From contig NC_088295.1 of NCBI RefSeq assembly GCF_032854445.1, forward strand, positions 12,327,385-12,391,384: a DNA stretch of 64,000 nucleotides, written 5' to 3'. A model generated the notes under the pieces. That model saw nothing but the letters and a program-made list of their open reading frames with translations, was not told where the DNA came from and did not search any database. This DNA comes from Liolophura sinensis (lineage: Eukaryota > Mollusca > Polyplacophora > Chitonida > Chitonidae). This document shows positions 39,846-51,232 of this stretch, piece after piece (position 1 is the stretch's first letter; each line of letters starts with the position of its first letter). The position numbers were made by a program, and so were the translations under genes.

Positions 39846-42748
39846 TTGTTGGCATAGCACTTTGAAAGTTTGAGGGCAAATGGTCGTGGCGTTGCGGAGT
39901 TATGTCCCGGATATCGTTTGTGGCGGACAGTGCAAATCCTGAAATCTCTCTACTGGACTGAAAAAGTGCCAAAAATACCCTGTAGTTAAAACTACCCGAG
40001 ATTAATACATTTGGAACTCTCCTTGGAAATTTGAAAAAAAAAAGAAAACATAAAAATATCAACAAATTCCACCCAGATGTACAACGCTATAATCTTGAAA
40101 GATCTGACCAAATCACTTAAAATAAAATCATAATCTCTCTTTTTTGAGCAGCACATTTTATCGCTTTTAAGCTAATTAACGCCCGCAAGGTATTTCTTAA
40201 ATCCAAGTATTTTGCCATTTTTAGGGCGTGAATCAGATTTTTCCAAGTTTCCCACCTGTGTGTCAGGTACGAGAATGGAGTACATAATAGGACAAATGTC
40301 CTGTGTCCACTTTTTACTATACATTGTATTTCGCATTTGACTGACACAAGAATTTTTACTACTAAGTGGCGAATGGCAGCACCCGTCGTGCATACATGGC
40401 CCAAATACAAATTTTTGTGCTGCCAACTTTTATGAAGTTATTATGGTATAAGCAGTACAATAAGGTGTGATGGTAACGGCAGATGATGTTGCGGTTGGGT
40501 TGGGTCAACAGCATTAAGTGTTCATCGGCCTATCTATAAGTAGTTCAACAAGTAAAATATACTATGTGTGTATTTCAATAATTCCACTCGCTTGCGATAA
40601 CACACTGTTCATTGAATCTCGCTGATGTTGATCATGATGACGCACTATTTTCGATTGAGCTTTATGTTTTTTCGGTGGATTATAGTGATAGCGTGCATAA
40701 CGAAGCTGGTCTGGTTTGAAAAGCTCGGGCCATTACTCAGCTGTCGGGGAAGACAATGGGAAGATCTGACCGGAGATAAGCCGTCCAGATTGCCGGCGCA
40801 ATCAGCAACATAATAGACTCGCACTGTGTTTTATAGAGGTGTATCACAGCAAATTGCGTGTCAGGTACCATCAGCTCAGTTTAAGATGTGACTATAATGG
40901 ATTAAACAATATTTACCGGATTACTTCGGATTGCGATAGATATCTTAATGGCGTAAATGGTTTGGAAAGATATCGGACGCGGCATACACTAGAAGTGGGT
41001 GGATTGATACATATTTTGGTATCTGTGTTCTGTGCTGTCAAGCGAAAGTTAATGCGTAAGCAGGGTGGAGGATTGTAGACGGCTGCACATATGATCCAGC
41101 GCAAATTAAAGTGGGGTTCAGAACCGAATTACGTTTTCAGTCACAACATTATGTGGAAGTGATTTGTTAATCTAATATGATATGTATGCAAGGATCCGTG
41201 GAATCGGGTCATGGGATGGGGTGAAAGAGTGGGGATGGGATAAGAGGGTGGTGAGGGCTTCAGTGATTTGTTTAAGAGCGGCCATTAGACCCTCGCTTAA
41301 TTTGGTTGTTATAGTCATCAACCTCCGTCTGTCCACCTCGGAAATAGATCCAAGTCGTTAACAGGTTCTGTACTGCACACATGACCAATGCTACACACAA
41401 AATTCAGACCAAGTCTACGGTTATATTTACCAAATTTTTAGCTTACATCATGCGATACTTAGAGGAGATTGGCGAATGTGAGCCAAATGTTGTATATGAG
41501 AAATACACTAGATGTACCCATTTTACTGTAACCTATGTCTGTAAACTATACTATGAACGCAGCAGCTTATATTAAGTGATGCCAACACGCCTTAGAGCTT
41601 TTCACGTTAATATATACCGAAAGCACGTGACTGCATTACTCATGACGGTCTTCACAATGGTTTTTAATAATGCACACTTCTGCATTTCACTTTACGTTAC
41701 TTTACCTTTGCAATGGTGTATGTGACAGACACCAATTTCAAACTAAAAAAGAGTTGCTCTCTTTCATAATTATGTCACCGGTTCTGCTTCCGTGATACTA
41801 CAAGTCTGTATTTGCCATTAAAAATAGATTTCTAAGAGAGCAAAGAGCTTGCCTGTAGTCGATATATAAATGCAAGACTTAAACGGAATACATAACGTAC
41901 TAAAACATTTACCTTAACATGGGTTCTAATATACAAAACACGTGAAGGTATGTAAAACATGAGCTCAGTACATGTAGTACTTTTTGAGAACATTTACCAT
42001 AAGCCTTGATTTGTGAATTTTGTAATTTACGGCAATTAATATGCATACGTGGGTAAAATGAGGGAACATCCCCGTCATGTTATTGTGCTTTACATGTATG
42101 CACAATCACAAAACATGTTAAGATACCACCTTCAACATCTTGCCATAACATTTCTCCTAATATTATTGACTATATTGATGACATCGACGCTGGGGGCTGG
42201 AAATGATCTTAAAATTCTTATTGATAGTGCATTGACCAAAGCATCTAAAGCAATAATTAAACAAAAAAAAAAACAAAAAAACACAGCCGCTAGATTCGTG
42301 CACAAAAAGGCTTGGGAGCACGCAGTTCATGACCAAAGGGAGACAACCGCTCGTTAATGGCTTATTACACGATCTTGTCCGAGTTAAAACCAACCGTGTA
42401 AGTAACTACTTTCTAAACAGCAATCTGCGCAGAGTTGATTCACAGAATTTAACATTTGCGTTTAACTGAGAAGCTATTTAAATGCCCAGTGATCTTGCGA
42501 CATATTTAGGATTATTTCACTACTGAATTTGTAGAAAAACTGCATAGCCCACAGTAGCCTTACACCTACACAGGCCTACAACAACCTTAGAAACGCTTAT
42601 CCCTATAGCCAGGCCATTTCCATCTGCTCCACATACGACGATATCAAAATTAAACCTCTTTTAATCTAAACTTCTTCCATAGAACTGTTCCAAGTAGCAG
42701 GAGACAACTCTCTGGAATTCTAAAAATCGCTGTAAATGGAACAATCTC

Positions 42749-42894
42749 ATTTATTTATTTACTTGTTTGGTTTTTTACGCCGTGCTCCAGAATATTTCAC
42801 TTATATAGCGGCGGCTAGCATTATGGTGGGAGGGAACTGAGCAGAGCACAGGTGAAAACCAATGACCATCCGCTGTTGCTGACAGACCTTCCCA
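42749..42894 (-). mobile_element. 5'-truncated SINE, minus strand
   Basis: The minus strand reads GGAAGGTCTGTCAGCAACAG, then a CCTGTGCTCTGCTCAG segment, CACCATAATGCTAGCCGCC, AAATATTCTGGAGCACGGCG and a TAAAAAAC...AAAT tail. It is the same 3' half as the SINEs in the 50-bp array, more diverged. Confidence 0.8.
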
Positions 42895-43768
42895 ATTAAT
42901 TACTATCCACAATTGTAAACAGCTATACCTGTGGGAATAGGTTCGATCTCAGGTATTCCACAGACTGCGATCAATGACACTTCCAGTCTGAAGTGTCTAA
43001 CGGTAAAATAGACAAGTTCAGAGAGAACCCGCCAGCGCGGACATCATAGCGTAACACACCAACTTGCGATCTAAGGGAGGCAACCGTTCCCGTAGTATAG
43101 TTGTCTCATAGCGTACTGCTTTTGTTCGTTTTTAGCGTGCATGGTTAGGCATGTTTAAGAAGTCGAGGCTCCAGTTCCGGGTGAGCATATCCTGTTCAAA
43201 AAACGCAATGCATAGATATATACCGTATATTTATTAAAAGCATCAATATAACACAATGAACATAGTCTTTTAGGCAAAGTTTGCCAACAGTAAATATTAT
43301 ATTATGTGGGTAACATGCATGGCTTTCCAGATTAAGTTATGAAGTAAAGAATTAGAATAACAGATAGTTTAAAATTTATAGAGATCACTTTTCTAATATA
43401 TGTGATATTGTCAATGTGAATACAAATACAAGATCTGTCTATTCAGTAGTCTGAGCGTATGAATACTTCTTGTATATATATATATCTATCTATATATATT
43501 TATATTAGTAATATGAAATAACTTGATAATGGAGACTACATTAAGAAAGCTTACTTTCGAGAATATTCAACCTGAATTTCAACAGCGCTCTGACAAAAAA
43601 AGAGCTACCAAAATATACAATCTAGTTAGATAACATTATGTGGCAAAACAATAATCACACAAAATAGGAATACCACTGAAGTCAATAAGAACTGTTCCAG
43701 AAATAGTAAACTTGTAACATCACAACCATGAAAGTGTAGCCTATATTTACATTTACGAAGCACAGCAT

Positions 43769-43774
43769 TTTAAT
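43769..43774 (-). terminator. Candidate poly(A) signal ATTAAA
   Basis: This is the common single-base variant of AATAAA, about 60 bp beyond the proposed stop codon. It is supported by position only. Confidence 0.3.
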
Positions 43775-43833
43775 TTTTCCAACAATTTATGATTGATGAA
43801 AAGCCTATTTTGAAACTCTTTCATGGAGAATCA

Positions 43834-43868
43834 TCACTTGTCAGACCTTGTCTCTGTCTCCACTGGGA
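43834..43868 (-). CDS. Ephrin-receptor-like/EGF membrane protein, terminal coding exon
   Basis: A pyrimidine-rich acceptor (TTTTTTCTGTTTTAG) is followed by 35 nt that complete the split codon from the previous exon. They encode VPVETETRSDK and stop at TGA (43834-43836), giving a short acidic and basic tail. It fits in splice phase and is the first good acceptor and stop I found downstream, but no motif confirms it. A weak minus-strand ATTAAA poly(A) signal lies at 43769-43774, 60 bp past the stop. Another terminal exon in the 2.8-kb intron cannot be excluded. Confidence 0.5.
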
Positions 43869-46703
43869 CTAAAACAGAAAAAAAATAAACAGAAAGTATG
43901 TTAAGGGTAGGGTTTGTCACTTAATGTGCTGCATATGTGGCCAGACTTATTTCCTCAACCTTTTCCCATATGAAAGAGCAACTTTAAGTGCAATTAATGC
44001 TTATTTTTAATTTGATTTTGGAGACAAAACTACATTGCTTGGATTGGCCAGTTTCAGGGCTTCACAAAAAGTACAATTTTGTCAGTCTACACAGTATAAT
44101 GCCTTCAGAATATGCTTACATAAACACCAAGCAAACATGCGAAAAGGCTGAAGAATTACAGGAGACTTTTATCATATAACAGAAATGATCAAGTTAAATC
44201 ACCGGTAGCTTAATGAATGGGACCTTGCTATGCACAGTTTTACTCTCTGATCATTAAGGGTACTTTTGCCTTGTTTGGCCCAAAATATCGATCAAATTGC
44301 CACATGTGTATGTTTATTCCGAAAGCAAAAATGTTTTCAAACTTTCTTTAAAACTTTAATCTTTCTTTTGCTTTTCTAAGTGCTGTTTTTTCCCTCACCA
44401 ATTATCAATAATTTAAAAATACATGTGTTATTGTCCAACTGCACAGTTTACTTTTTAAACTAAAAATGGTCCCACAGATTTATTTCATATTCATCTTGGA
44501 CTTTTCTGAGCGATCATTTAAAGCCTTCATTGACTTGGGCCAATAAAGTGTGATAAATTTTAAAAGTATTTTGAAATCAGCGCTCTTTCTGCTTTCAGGA
44601 TTTTTCTGAAATACCCCTTTCATCCAAAAACATTTCCAAAAATAAAAAATACAAAAACCTTAAAAGAAATGACAAGACATCATGTTGCTAGTTTGACTTC
44701 ATACAGAATGTTTCATGGGCCATTCATGGTTTGCACTGATTGTATTACTGGTACATCCAGTTTGAATGGAGAAATGTAGCAATCGAAGGAGAAGACAGAG
44801 TACATGAAAATCCACAACTGCTCTAAGTACCTGAATGGAGTAATTACGAAAATGAATTACGAAAGTAATTACCCAATTGTGATCAAACTTAAGAATGCAC
44901 AAGTTCAGGTGAGAGACAAGATGTATGATAAGTTTCATCAAAATAGGTGCTGTAGTTTGGCAGGAGATGCATGGACAATATCGTGCCCATAGGCAGAAAG
45001 ACAGACAGGGTGATTCCAGTATATCCCGCTAAACTTAGTCGAGGGGGGTATACAAATTATTTGGATTGGAACACAAAATTCTTGTTATGGTAGTTCCTAA
45101 GCGTTAATAATATTTCTGTCCTTGGATGTTGTGTACACAAAATTTTGAAAGCTTTTATGACAATCCTCACATTCTTTGTCATTCAAATTTCTCGAAATAT
45201 AATTAACTGTCTGTCTAAACAGAACATATCAATACTTACTCATACACAGCAAAGTCTGCATGTAGAGATGGCAAAAAGAAAAGAAACTATTAGACATTTT
45301 GCCATTACCAGGGTTCTCAACATTAATACGTACTTAACAAAATTAGAAATTATATCTGCATTCAGTATAATTTTTTAACATTCAAGTTTTAAATGATTGT
45401 GATTTAAAGCCAAAGAGTATGAATAATCTGAGCAGCGTAGACTGGACAATATCCACAATCAAACAAGATCATACTATGCTTGGAGAAAATATAGATCTGA
45501 TTAAAACAAAGTTGTTCTTCGCCGCAAACCTGTGACACAAGTTCCCTCGCACTGTAGAAAAGATAGTATCTGATTAGCATTGAAGAAATAGTCTTCAAAA
45601 GCACAGTTATTGATCACAAACAAATCTATAATACAACATACAATTCCCTGATATTTCAAGCCACACTCACAACTTAATGACTACCAAACTGTGCCCCTCC
45701 GACACCCACATATTAGTCAGCAGCCAAAAAGAATCCCAATATTTCTGTGGTAATCAAGGGGAGGCCAACAGCTAAAATTATGTTAATAAACTCTTGACAA
45801 TGTCACATGGGTGAAAAAAAATGTTTGTAAGAAACACAAACATATAGAGCTTGAATATACATTAATTGAACTGGTGTCATTCACAAAATTACTCGATGTT
45901 TTCTTACATGGCAAGACCATGTTGATTACCTATATAAAAATATTTCAAAATTTCTTAAAATTTTAAGGCAGAAAAAAGTTTATCCGGTTTTTAAGATAAG
46001 ACTGAATCTTTTTTCTCACACTCAGTATTGCGGTTCAGTATGGTGTACAGCAAACACTCACTTACTGACAGACTATTTAAGCTTAGCATACTTCTAATAT
46101 AGCTTCTTAGATCAGCTGTTAAAAATCGTCATATTGATAAACTGATGAACACAATGCACTGAAACATCATGGAATATATCATCAGAACAGCACCTTCAAC
46201 TGCTGCTTTTCAATCATGATAAATTCATTTTGAATATTATTTTGGACACAAACATAAAATTTGATATTTAATGACTGCAGCTTATATTTATAACAATGTA
46301 TCATTGACTCTCTGACTCTCATTGACTCTATTTTTAAGAATGCAATGGTATATTGTTAAAATCTTTAAATAAATTTCAATTTAATAGAATGGAACACTCA
46401 ACCAACTGTACACGGCCAGCGCTGGAGCTTTATCAGGTGACATCATCATTGCCCAAAACTTTTTTTTTTTTAACTCAAATGTGTAGTTTGTGTGTGAACG
46501 ACCACAAGTTTGTGGTGTTGCCTCATAGGGTCAAGTATGTCATTCTTTGGACCGTCTACATACTGTCAGCATACCGAGAAGAGGTAGAATTGGCCAATGC
46601 CCATGGAACCAAACCCCATTTATTGAATGGTCAAGCTGTGGTCAAATGTGACTTTATTTATGTTCCATATGTGAAACTGTGAACTTGTGTATACAAGACT
46701 TAC
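43869..46703 (-). other. Intron before the terminal exon
   Basis: AT-rich, with donor CAGG/GTAAGT at 46703 and acceptor TTTTAG at 43869. It holds one copy of a dispersed repeat (44918-45055). No other exon was recognised in any phase. Confidence 0.5.
44918..45055 (+). repeat. Dispersed repeat, copy 1
   Basis: A segment reading AAGTTTCATCAAAATAGG, GGAGATGCATGGACAATATC, GACAGGGTGATTCCAGTATA and a final GGGGGGTATA matches, at lower identity, the segment at 52195-52375. It is a dispersed element of a type I recall as frequent in molluscs, with no coding capacity. Confidence 0.6.
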
Positions 46704-46915
46704 CCTGGTCATCCACAGATGTATTCTGAAAGCCACGGAATTCATATCCGACATTTTCCTCTGGTCCTGACAGCTTAAGGAAACTGCGGCCCATCTCGAT
46801 TGAGCCGGCCATAGACCTGTCCCCATAGTAGTAAGGATCAGTGATCATGTGTGGAGCACCCATAAATGTAGAGCTCTCAGATCTCTTCAAACGGCGATTC
46901 ACACGCTTTTTCCGT
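46704..46915 (-). CDS. Ephrin-receptor-like/EGF membrane protein, cytoplasmic exon
   Basis: The 212-nt exon runs from a TTTGCAG acceptor to a CAGG/GTAAGT donor. With the split codon from the transmembrane exon it begins RRKKRVNRRLKR, a strongly basic stop-transfer cluster expected just inside the membrane. It continues through SSTFMGAPHMITDPYYYGDR and a GYEFRGF segment. Several tyrosines (YYY, GYEF) could be phosphorylation or docking sites, by inference only. I do not recognise the tail as a named domain, and no kinase or death domain is present. Its reading frame is intact. Confidence 0.85.
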
Positions 46916-47074
46916 CTGCAAATATCAGAGTATTTCAGTCAGCCTGGTTATACATTATGATACACAAACCTATGAGGTGTATGGCTTGAGTAAGCGTTCT
47001 GCAAAACTTGGGAATTTCTTATAGCAAAAGTCTGGTTAATCTTTAGTAATGTCAGTTTAAACTGTTTTGCTTAC
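46916..47074 (-). other. Short intron between cytoplasmic and transmembrane exons
   Basis: 159 bp, phase 2, with donor ATGAG/GTAAGC and acceptor ATTTGCAG. Confidence 0.8.
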
Positions 47075-47186
47075 CTCATGATGATACAAACACCCATGAT
47101 GACTAATACCACCACGATGAGGAAAATGACAGTGCCAATCACACTGCCGACGATGGTTGCCTGATTCTGACCCAAGGTTTCAGCAG
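47075..47186 (-). CDS. Ephrin-receptor-like/EGF membrane protein, transmembrane exon
   Basis: The 112-nt exon begins with AAETLGQNQATIVGS and passes into an uninterrupted hydrophobic stretch of about 23 residues (VIGTVIFLIVVVLVIMGVCI), ending IIM before a basic cluster in the next exon. This predicts one membrane-spanning helix of type I orientation: extracellular cysteine domains upstream, basic residues downstream. A G-x3-G pattern (GSVIG) near the outer leaflet could favour helix pairing. Acceptor is TTCGTTCAG and donor ATGAG/GTAAGC. This exon changes the phase from 1 to 2, unlike the symmetrical domain exons before it. Confidence 0.88.
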
Positions 47187-47454
47187 CTGAACGAATAACA
47201 GAGAGAAAACATCATACATGATGTATATGCACTAGTTACAATGATCCAGTCTTCTAGGTCAACATCATCTGCAATTTCTCAATTTATTCATATCTATAAA
47301 TACATGAAAGCTGTCATAGGTTAAAAAACCTCATTGGAGATAAGTAAACAGGAAGTGGCCTGAACAGAGAGAGAGTCCAGGCAGACGGCTTGGCCAGCCA
47401 GGGCCTTCAGTGTTATTTTATATTACTGACAATCATCCCTTCCTAATTACTCAC
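47187..47454 (-). other. Intron between transmembrane and EGF exons
   Basis: 268 bp, phase 1, with donor AGAG/GTGAGT. No repeat or other feature seen. Confidence 0.75.
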
Positions 47455-47568
47455 CTCTGCGGGTTTGGCACCTTTTGCCTGTATACACTGTGGTACAAAC
47501 ACAGTGAGCGTTTATACCGCTCTGACAGGTTCCTTGATTCTGGCAGTAATTTGGTATCTTACAAATAT
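47455..47568 (-). CDS. Ephrin-receptor-like/EGF membrane protein, EGF-like domain exon
   Basis: A 114-nt symmetrical 1-1 exon encodes one EGF-like domain: DICKIPNYCQNQGTC, then HCVC and TGKRC. The six cysteines follow the C-x5-C-x5-C-x7-C-x-C-x8-C pattern and CQNQGTC is typical of the family. It lacks the D-x-D/E consensus of calcium-binding EGF modules. It sits between the last cysteine-repeat exon and the membrane helix, so it is the membrane-proximal extracellular module. Acceptor is CCTTTGCAG and donor AGAG/GTGAGT. Confidence 0.92.
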
Positions 47569-47766
47569 CTGCAAAGGTGAGGAATTTACATTATAACAAC
47601 ATTAAAGCATGATTCCTGACCAAACAAGCTCAAATTGTGAAACATTTATCTTTGGCTTTGTCAAATTGATCCCAGCACATTTATTTCTTTGATTCTTTCA
47701 TATTGATTCTTTTCATGTTATAAGTTGTAGAATTTCAATTTCATCCACGACAGAAGTCTGTGCATA

Positions 47767-48380
47767 AAGTCCCACATCACATCCCATGATCAATGGCTGC
47801 TTGTCACCAATGTATCTGGAGACGATGCCCAATCATCACCAAGTTTTTCATAATACAGCAGTCCCAAGTCACACCTGGTAATAAAAGGCTGTTTGTTACC
47901 AATGTGTTAAGAGGGGATGCCTAGTCAACAAGCTTTTCATAATACAGGAGTCCCAAGCCACACCTGGTAATAACAGGCTGCTTGTCATCAATGTGTTCAG
48001 AGAGGATGCCTAGTCAACAAGCTTTTCATAATACAGGAGTCCCAAGCCACACCTGGTAATAACGGGCTGCTTGTCATCAATGTGTTCAGAGAGGATGCCT
48101 AGTCAACAAGCTTTTCATAATACAGGAGTCCCAAGCCACACCTGGTAATAATGGGCTGCTTGTCATCAATGTGTTCAGAGAAGATGCCTAGTCAACAAGC
48201 TTTTCATAATACAGGAGTCCCAAGCCACACCTGGTAATAACAGGCTGCTTGTCATCAATGTGTTCAGAGAAGATGCCTAGTCAACAAGCTTTTCATAATA
48301 CAGGAGTCCCAAGCCACACCTGGTAATAATGGGCTGCTTGTCATCAATGTGTTCAGAGAAGATGCCTAGTCAACAAGTTT
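47767..48380. repeat. 89-bp minisatellite, about seven copies
   Basis: The unit includes CAACAAGCTTTTCATAATAC, AGGAGTCCCAAGCCACACCT, GGTAATAACAGGCTGCTTGT and CATCAATGTGTTCAGAGA. Spacing is exactly 89 bp between successive GGTAATAA anchors (for example 47966, 48055 and 48144). The first two copies on the left are decayed and the last four are nearly identical. It does not match any exon in the window. Confidence 0.92.
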
Positions 48381-48680
48381 TTCCTTTAAATAACCTTTGG
48401 TGAAATGCTTTTGAATGCCCATGTTACAGTAAATGGAAACAAAAATAGTTTGCCTACCATTTTTCACAGAACAAATGATAAGACAGGATCATTTTTATCT
48501 TCAGCGATAAAGAGTTCAGACTAAAAAATCCCCTCCATTATTAAAACATATGCCATCTTAAAACTGAACCAGAAGCTTACCTATACATTCAGTGCCCCTG
48601 TACCATTTGATGTGGAACCAGAAGCTTACCTATACATCCAGTGGCCCCTGTACCATTTGTTGTGGAACGAGAAGCTTACC

Positions 48681-48962
48681 AGGGGGCCTCCGTGGCTCAG
48701 TTGGTTAGTGCGCTAGCGCAGCGTAATGTCCCAGGAGCCTCTCACCAATGCGGTCGCTGTGAGTTCAAGTCCAGCTAATGCTGGCTTCCTCTCCGGCCGT
48801 ACGTGAGAAGGTCTGTCAGCAACCTGCGGATGGTCATGGGTTTTCCCGGGCTGTGCCCAGTTTCCTCCCACCATAATGCTGGTCGCCGTTGTATGAGTGA
48901 AATATTCTTGAGTACGGCGTAAAACACCAATCAAATAAATAAATAAATAAATAAATAAATAA
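48681..48962 (+). mobile_element. tRNA-derived SINE, full length, inside the 50-bp array
   Basis: The head GCCTCCGTGGCTCAGTTGGT contains a perfect A box (TGGCTCAGTTGG) and is followed by a B-box-like GTGAGTTCAAGTCC. The body has CGTGAGAAGGTCTGTCAGCA and CACCATAATGCTGGTCGCCG. The 3' end GTACGGCGTAAAACACCAAT passes into (AAAT)n. It interrupts an array unit at GAAGCTTACC. AAGCTTACC repeats after the tail, consistent with a target-site duplication of about 9-11 bp. No protein is encoded; such elements depend on LINE enzymes. Confidence 0.93.
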
Positions 48963-49022
48963 GAAGCTTACCTATACATCCAGTGGTCCCTGTACCATTT
49001 GTTGTCGAACCAGAAGCTTACC

Positions 49023-49275
49023 AGGGGGCCTCCGTGGCTCAGTTGGTTAGCACGCTAGCGCAGCATAATGACCCAGGAGCCTTTCACCAATGCGGTCGCT
49101 GTGAGTTCAAGTCCAGCTAATGCTGGCTTCCTTTCCGGCCTTACGTGGGAAGGTCTGTCAGCAACCTGCGGATGGTCATGGCTCTGCCCAGTTTCCTCCC
49201 ACCATAATGCTGGCCGCCGTCGTATGAGTGAAATATTCTTGAGTACGGCGTAAAACACCAATCAAATAAATAAAT
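49023..49275 (+). mobile_element. tRNA-derived SINE, second copy at the identical array position
   Basis: Nearly the same element as at 48681-48962, with the same head, boxes and tail. It interrupts a 50-bp unit at exactly the same base (GAAGCTTACC then AGGGGGCC) and is followed by GAAGTTTGCC. It differs by a short internal deletion in the GTTTTCCCGGG stretch and a shorter AAAT tail. The shared insertion point shows that a SINE-bearing block of the array was duplicated, not that there were two insertions. Confidence 0.93.
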
Positions 49276-51076
49276 AAGAAGTTTGCCTATACATCCAGTG
49301 GTCCTTGTACCATTTGTTGTGGAACCAGAAGCTTACCTATACATCCAGTGGCTTCTGTAGCATTTGTTGTGGAACCAGAAGCTTACCTATACATCCAGTG
49401 GTCCCTGTACCATTTGTTGTGGAACCAGACGCTTACCTATACATTCAGTGGCCCTTGCACCATTTGTTGTGGAGCCAGAAGCTTACCTATACATCCAGTG
49501 GCCCCTGTACCTTTTGTTGTGGAACCAGAAGCTTACCTATACATCCAGTGGCCCCTGTGCCATTTGTTGTGGAACCAGAAGCTTACCTATACATTCAGCG
49601 CCCCTGTACCACCTGTTGTGGAACCAGAAACTTACCTATACATTCAGTGCCCCTGTACCATTTGTTGTGGAACCAGAAGCTTACCTATATATCCAGTGGT
49701 CCCTGTACCATTTGTTGTGGAACCAGAAGCTTACCTATATATCCAGTGGTCCCTGTACCATTTGTTGTGGAACCAGAAGCTTACCTATACATCCAGTGGC
49801 CCCTGTACCATTTGTTGTGGAACCAGAAGCTTACCTATACATTCAGTGCCCCTGTACCATTTGTTGTGGAACCAGAAGCTTACCTATACATCCAGTGGTC
49901 CCTCTGCCATTTGATGTGGAACCAGAAGCTTACCTATACATCCAGTGGTCCCTGTACCATTTGTTGTGGAACCAGAAGCTTACCTATACATCTAGTGGTC
50001 CCTGTACCATTTGTTGTGGAACCAGAGGCTTACCTATACATTCAGTGCCCCTGTACCATTTGATGTGGAACCAGAAGCTTACCTATACATCCAGTGGTCC
50101 TTGTACCATTTGTTGTGGAACCAGAAGCTTACCTATACATTCAGTGGCTCCTGTACCATTTGCTGTGGAACCAGAAGCTTCCCTATACATTCAGTGGCCC
50201 CTATGCCATTTGTTGAGGAACCAGAAGCTTACCTATACATCCAGTGGCCCCTGTACCATTTGTTGTGGAACCAGAAGCTTACCTATACATTCAATGGCCC
50301 CTGTGCCATTTGTTGTGGAACCAGAAGCTTACCTATACATTCAGTGCCCCTGTACCATTTTTTGTGGAACCAGAAGCTTACCTATACATTCAGTGGCCCC
50401 TGTACCATTTGATGTGGAACCAGAAGCTTACCTATACATTCAGTGCCCCTGTACCATTTTTTGTCGAACCAGAAGCTTCCCTATACATTCAGTGGCCCCT
50501 GTACCATTTGATGTGGAACCAGAAGCTTACCTATACATTCAGTGCCCCTGTACCATTTGATGTGGAACCAGAAGCTTACCTATACATTCAGTGCCCCTGT
50601 ACCATCTGTTGTGGAACCAGAAGCTTACCTATACATCTAGTGGTCCCTGTACCACCTGTTGTGGAACCAGAAGCTTACCTATACATTCAGTGCCCCTGTA
50701 CCATTTGATGTGGAACCAGAAGCTTACCTATACATCCAGTGGTCCCTCTGCCATTTGTTGTGGAACCAGAAGCTTACCTATACATTCAGTGGCTCCTGTA
50801 CCATTTGCTGTGGAACCAGAAGCTTCCCTATACATTCAGTGGCCCCTGTACCATTTGTTGAGGAACCAGAAGCTTACCTATACATCCAGTGGCCCCTGTA
50901 CCATTTGTTGTGGAACCAGAAGCTTACCTATACATTCAGTGCCCCTGTACCATTTCTTGTGGAACCAGAAGCTTACCTATACATTCAGTGGCCCTTGCAC
51001 CATTTCTTGTGGAACCAGAAGCTTACCTATACATCCAGTGGCTTCTGTACCATTTGTTGTGGAACCTGAAGCTTAC

Positions 51077-51232
51077 CTATACATTCAGTGGCCCCTATAC
51101 CATTTGTCGTGGAACCAGCAGGACAATCTACACAACTCTCCTGCCATTTAATATTCTGGTATGAACCCTCAGGACATGGGACACATGTTTTCTTTTCCAC
51201 ATTATGGTACGTCCCAGGACTGGTACAGTTGG
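51077..51232 (-). CDS. Ephrin-receptor-like/EGF membrane protein, cysteine-repeat exon 4 of those visible
   Basis: A 156-nt symmetrical 1-1 exon encodes one ephrin-receptor-like (GCC2/GCC3, PF07699-type) module: ANCTSPGTYHNVEKKTCVPC, then PEGSYQNIKWQESCVDCPAG, then STTNGIGATECI. The C-x-x-C-P-x-G-x-Y-Q pattern and the closing C-x-x-C-P-x-G-x-T...C are diagnostic of the repeats found in SCUBE and SVEP1 proteins and in ephrin receptors. Acceptor is TTTTTAG and donor ATAG/GTAAGC. The last 42 bases are the founder of the 50-bp minisatellite filling the next intron. Reading through the donor meets a stop after about one repeat unit. Confidence 0.93.

Larger units (their letters stand above)
35231..43833. 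other. Non-coding stretch between the two genes
   Basis: I find no coding exon. It contains an A-rich low-complexity tract at about 35265-35340, SINE-type fragments at 38252, 39266 and 42749, a weak two-copy repeat of about 150 bp at 39600-39845, and a short (TA)-rich stretch near 43472-43505. The gene boundary between the zinc-finger gene's upstream side and the membrane-protein gene's 3' end falls here. Confidence 0.5.
47569..51076 (-). other. Repeat-packed intron between the EGF exon and the fourth cysteine-repeat exon
   Basis: The 3.5-kb phase-1 intron has its donor ATAG/GTAAGC at 51076 and acceptor TTTGCAG at 47569. It is filled by the 50-bp donor-junction array (48566 to 51076 and on into the exon), two SINE copies inside that array and a separate 89-bp array (47767-48380). 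Confidence 0.85.
48566..51118 (-). repeat. 50-bp splice-donor minisatellite, about 40 copies
   Basis: On the minus strand each unit contains GGTTCCACAACAAATGGTAC, a GGG-CCACTGGATGTATAG segment and GTAAGCTTCT. The right end of the array is inside the exon at 51077-51232, whose last 42 bases plus the first 8 intron bases form the founder unit (GTTCCACGACAAATGGT...TGTATAG/GTAAGCTT). Nearly every copy therefore keeps a TATAG/GTAAGC donor. 49-bp variants lack one G. Copies carry shared substitutions in non-adjacent units, a sign of block duplication. Two SINEs interrupt the left part. Confidence 0.95.

Noticed and set aside
47767-48380. 89-bp array as a third exon-derived donor array
   Set aside because: The units contain CCAGGTGTGG on the minus strand, which could be mistaken for a donor. 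No exon in the window shares the unit, and the conceptual translation shows no cysteine-repeat pattern.
49364-50560. A 398-codon open frame, and several overlapping ones of 130-250 codons, on the plus strand
   Set aside because: They lie wholly within the 50-bp array and are antisense to the gene. The unit has no stop in any plus-strand frame, and because 50 is not a multiple of three the three frames alternate to give a false 50-residue repeat. No start context, splice site or family similarity supports a protein.
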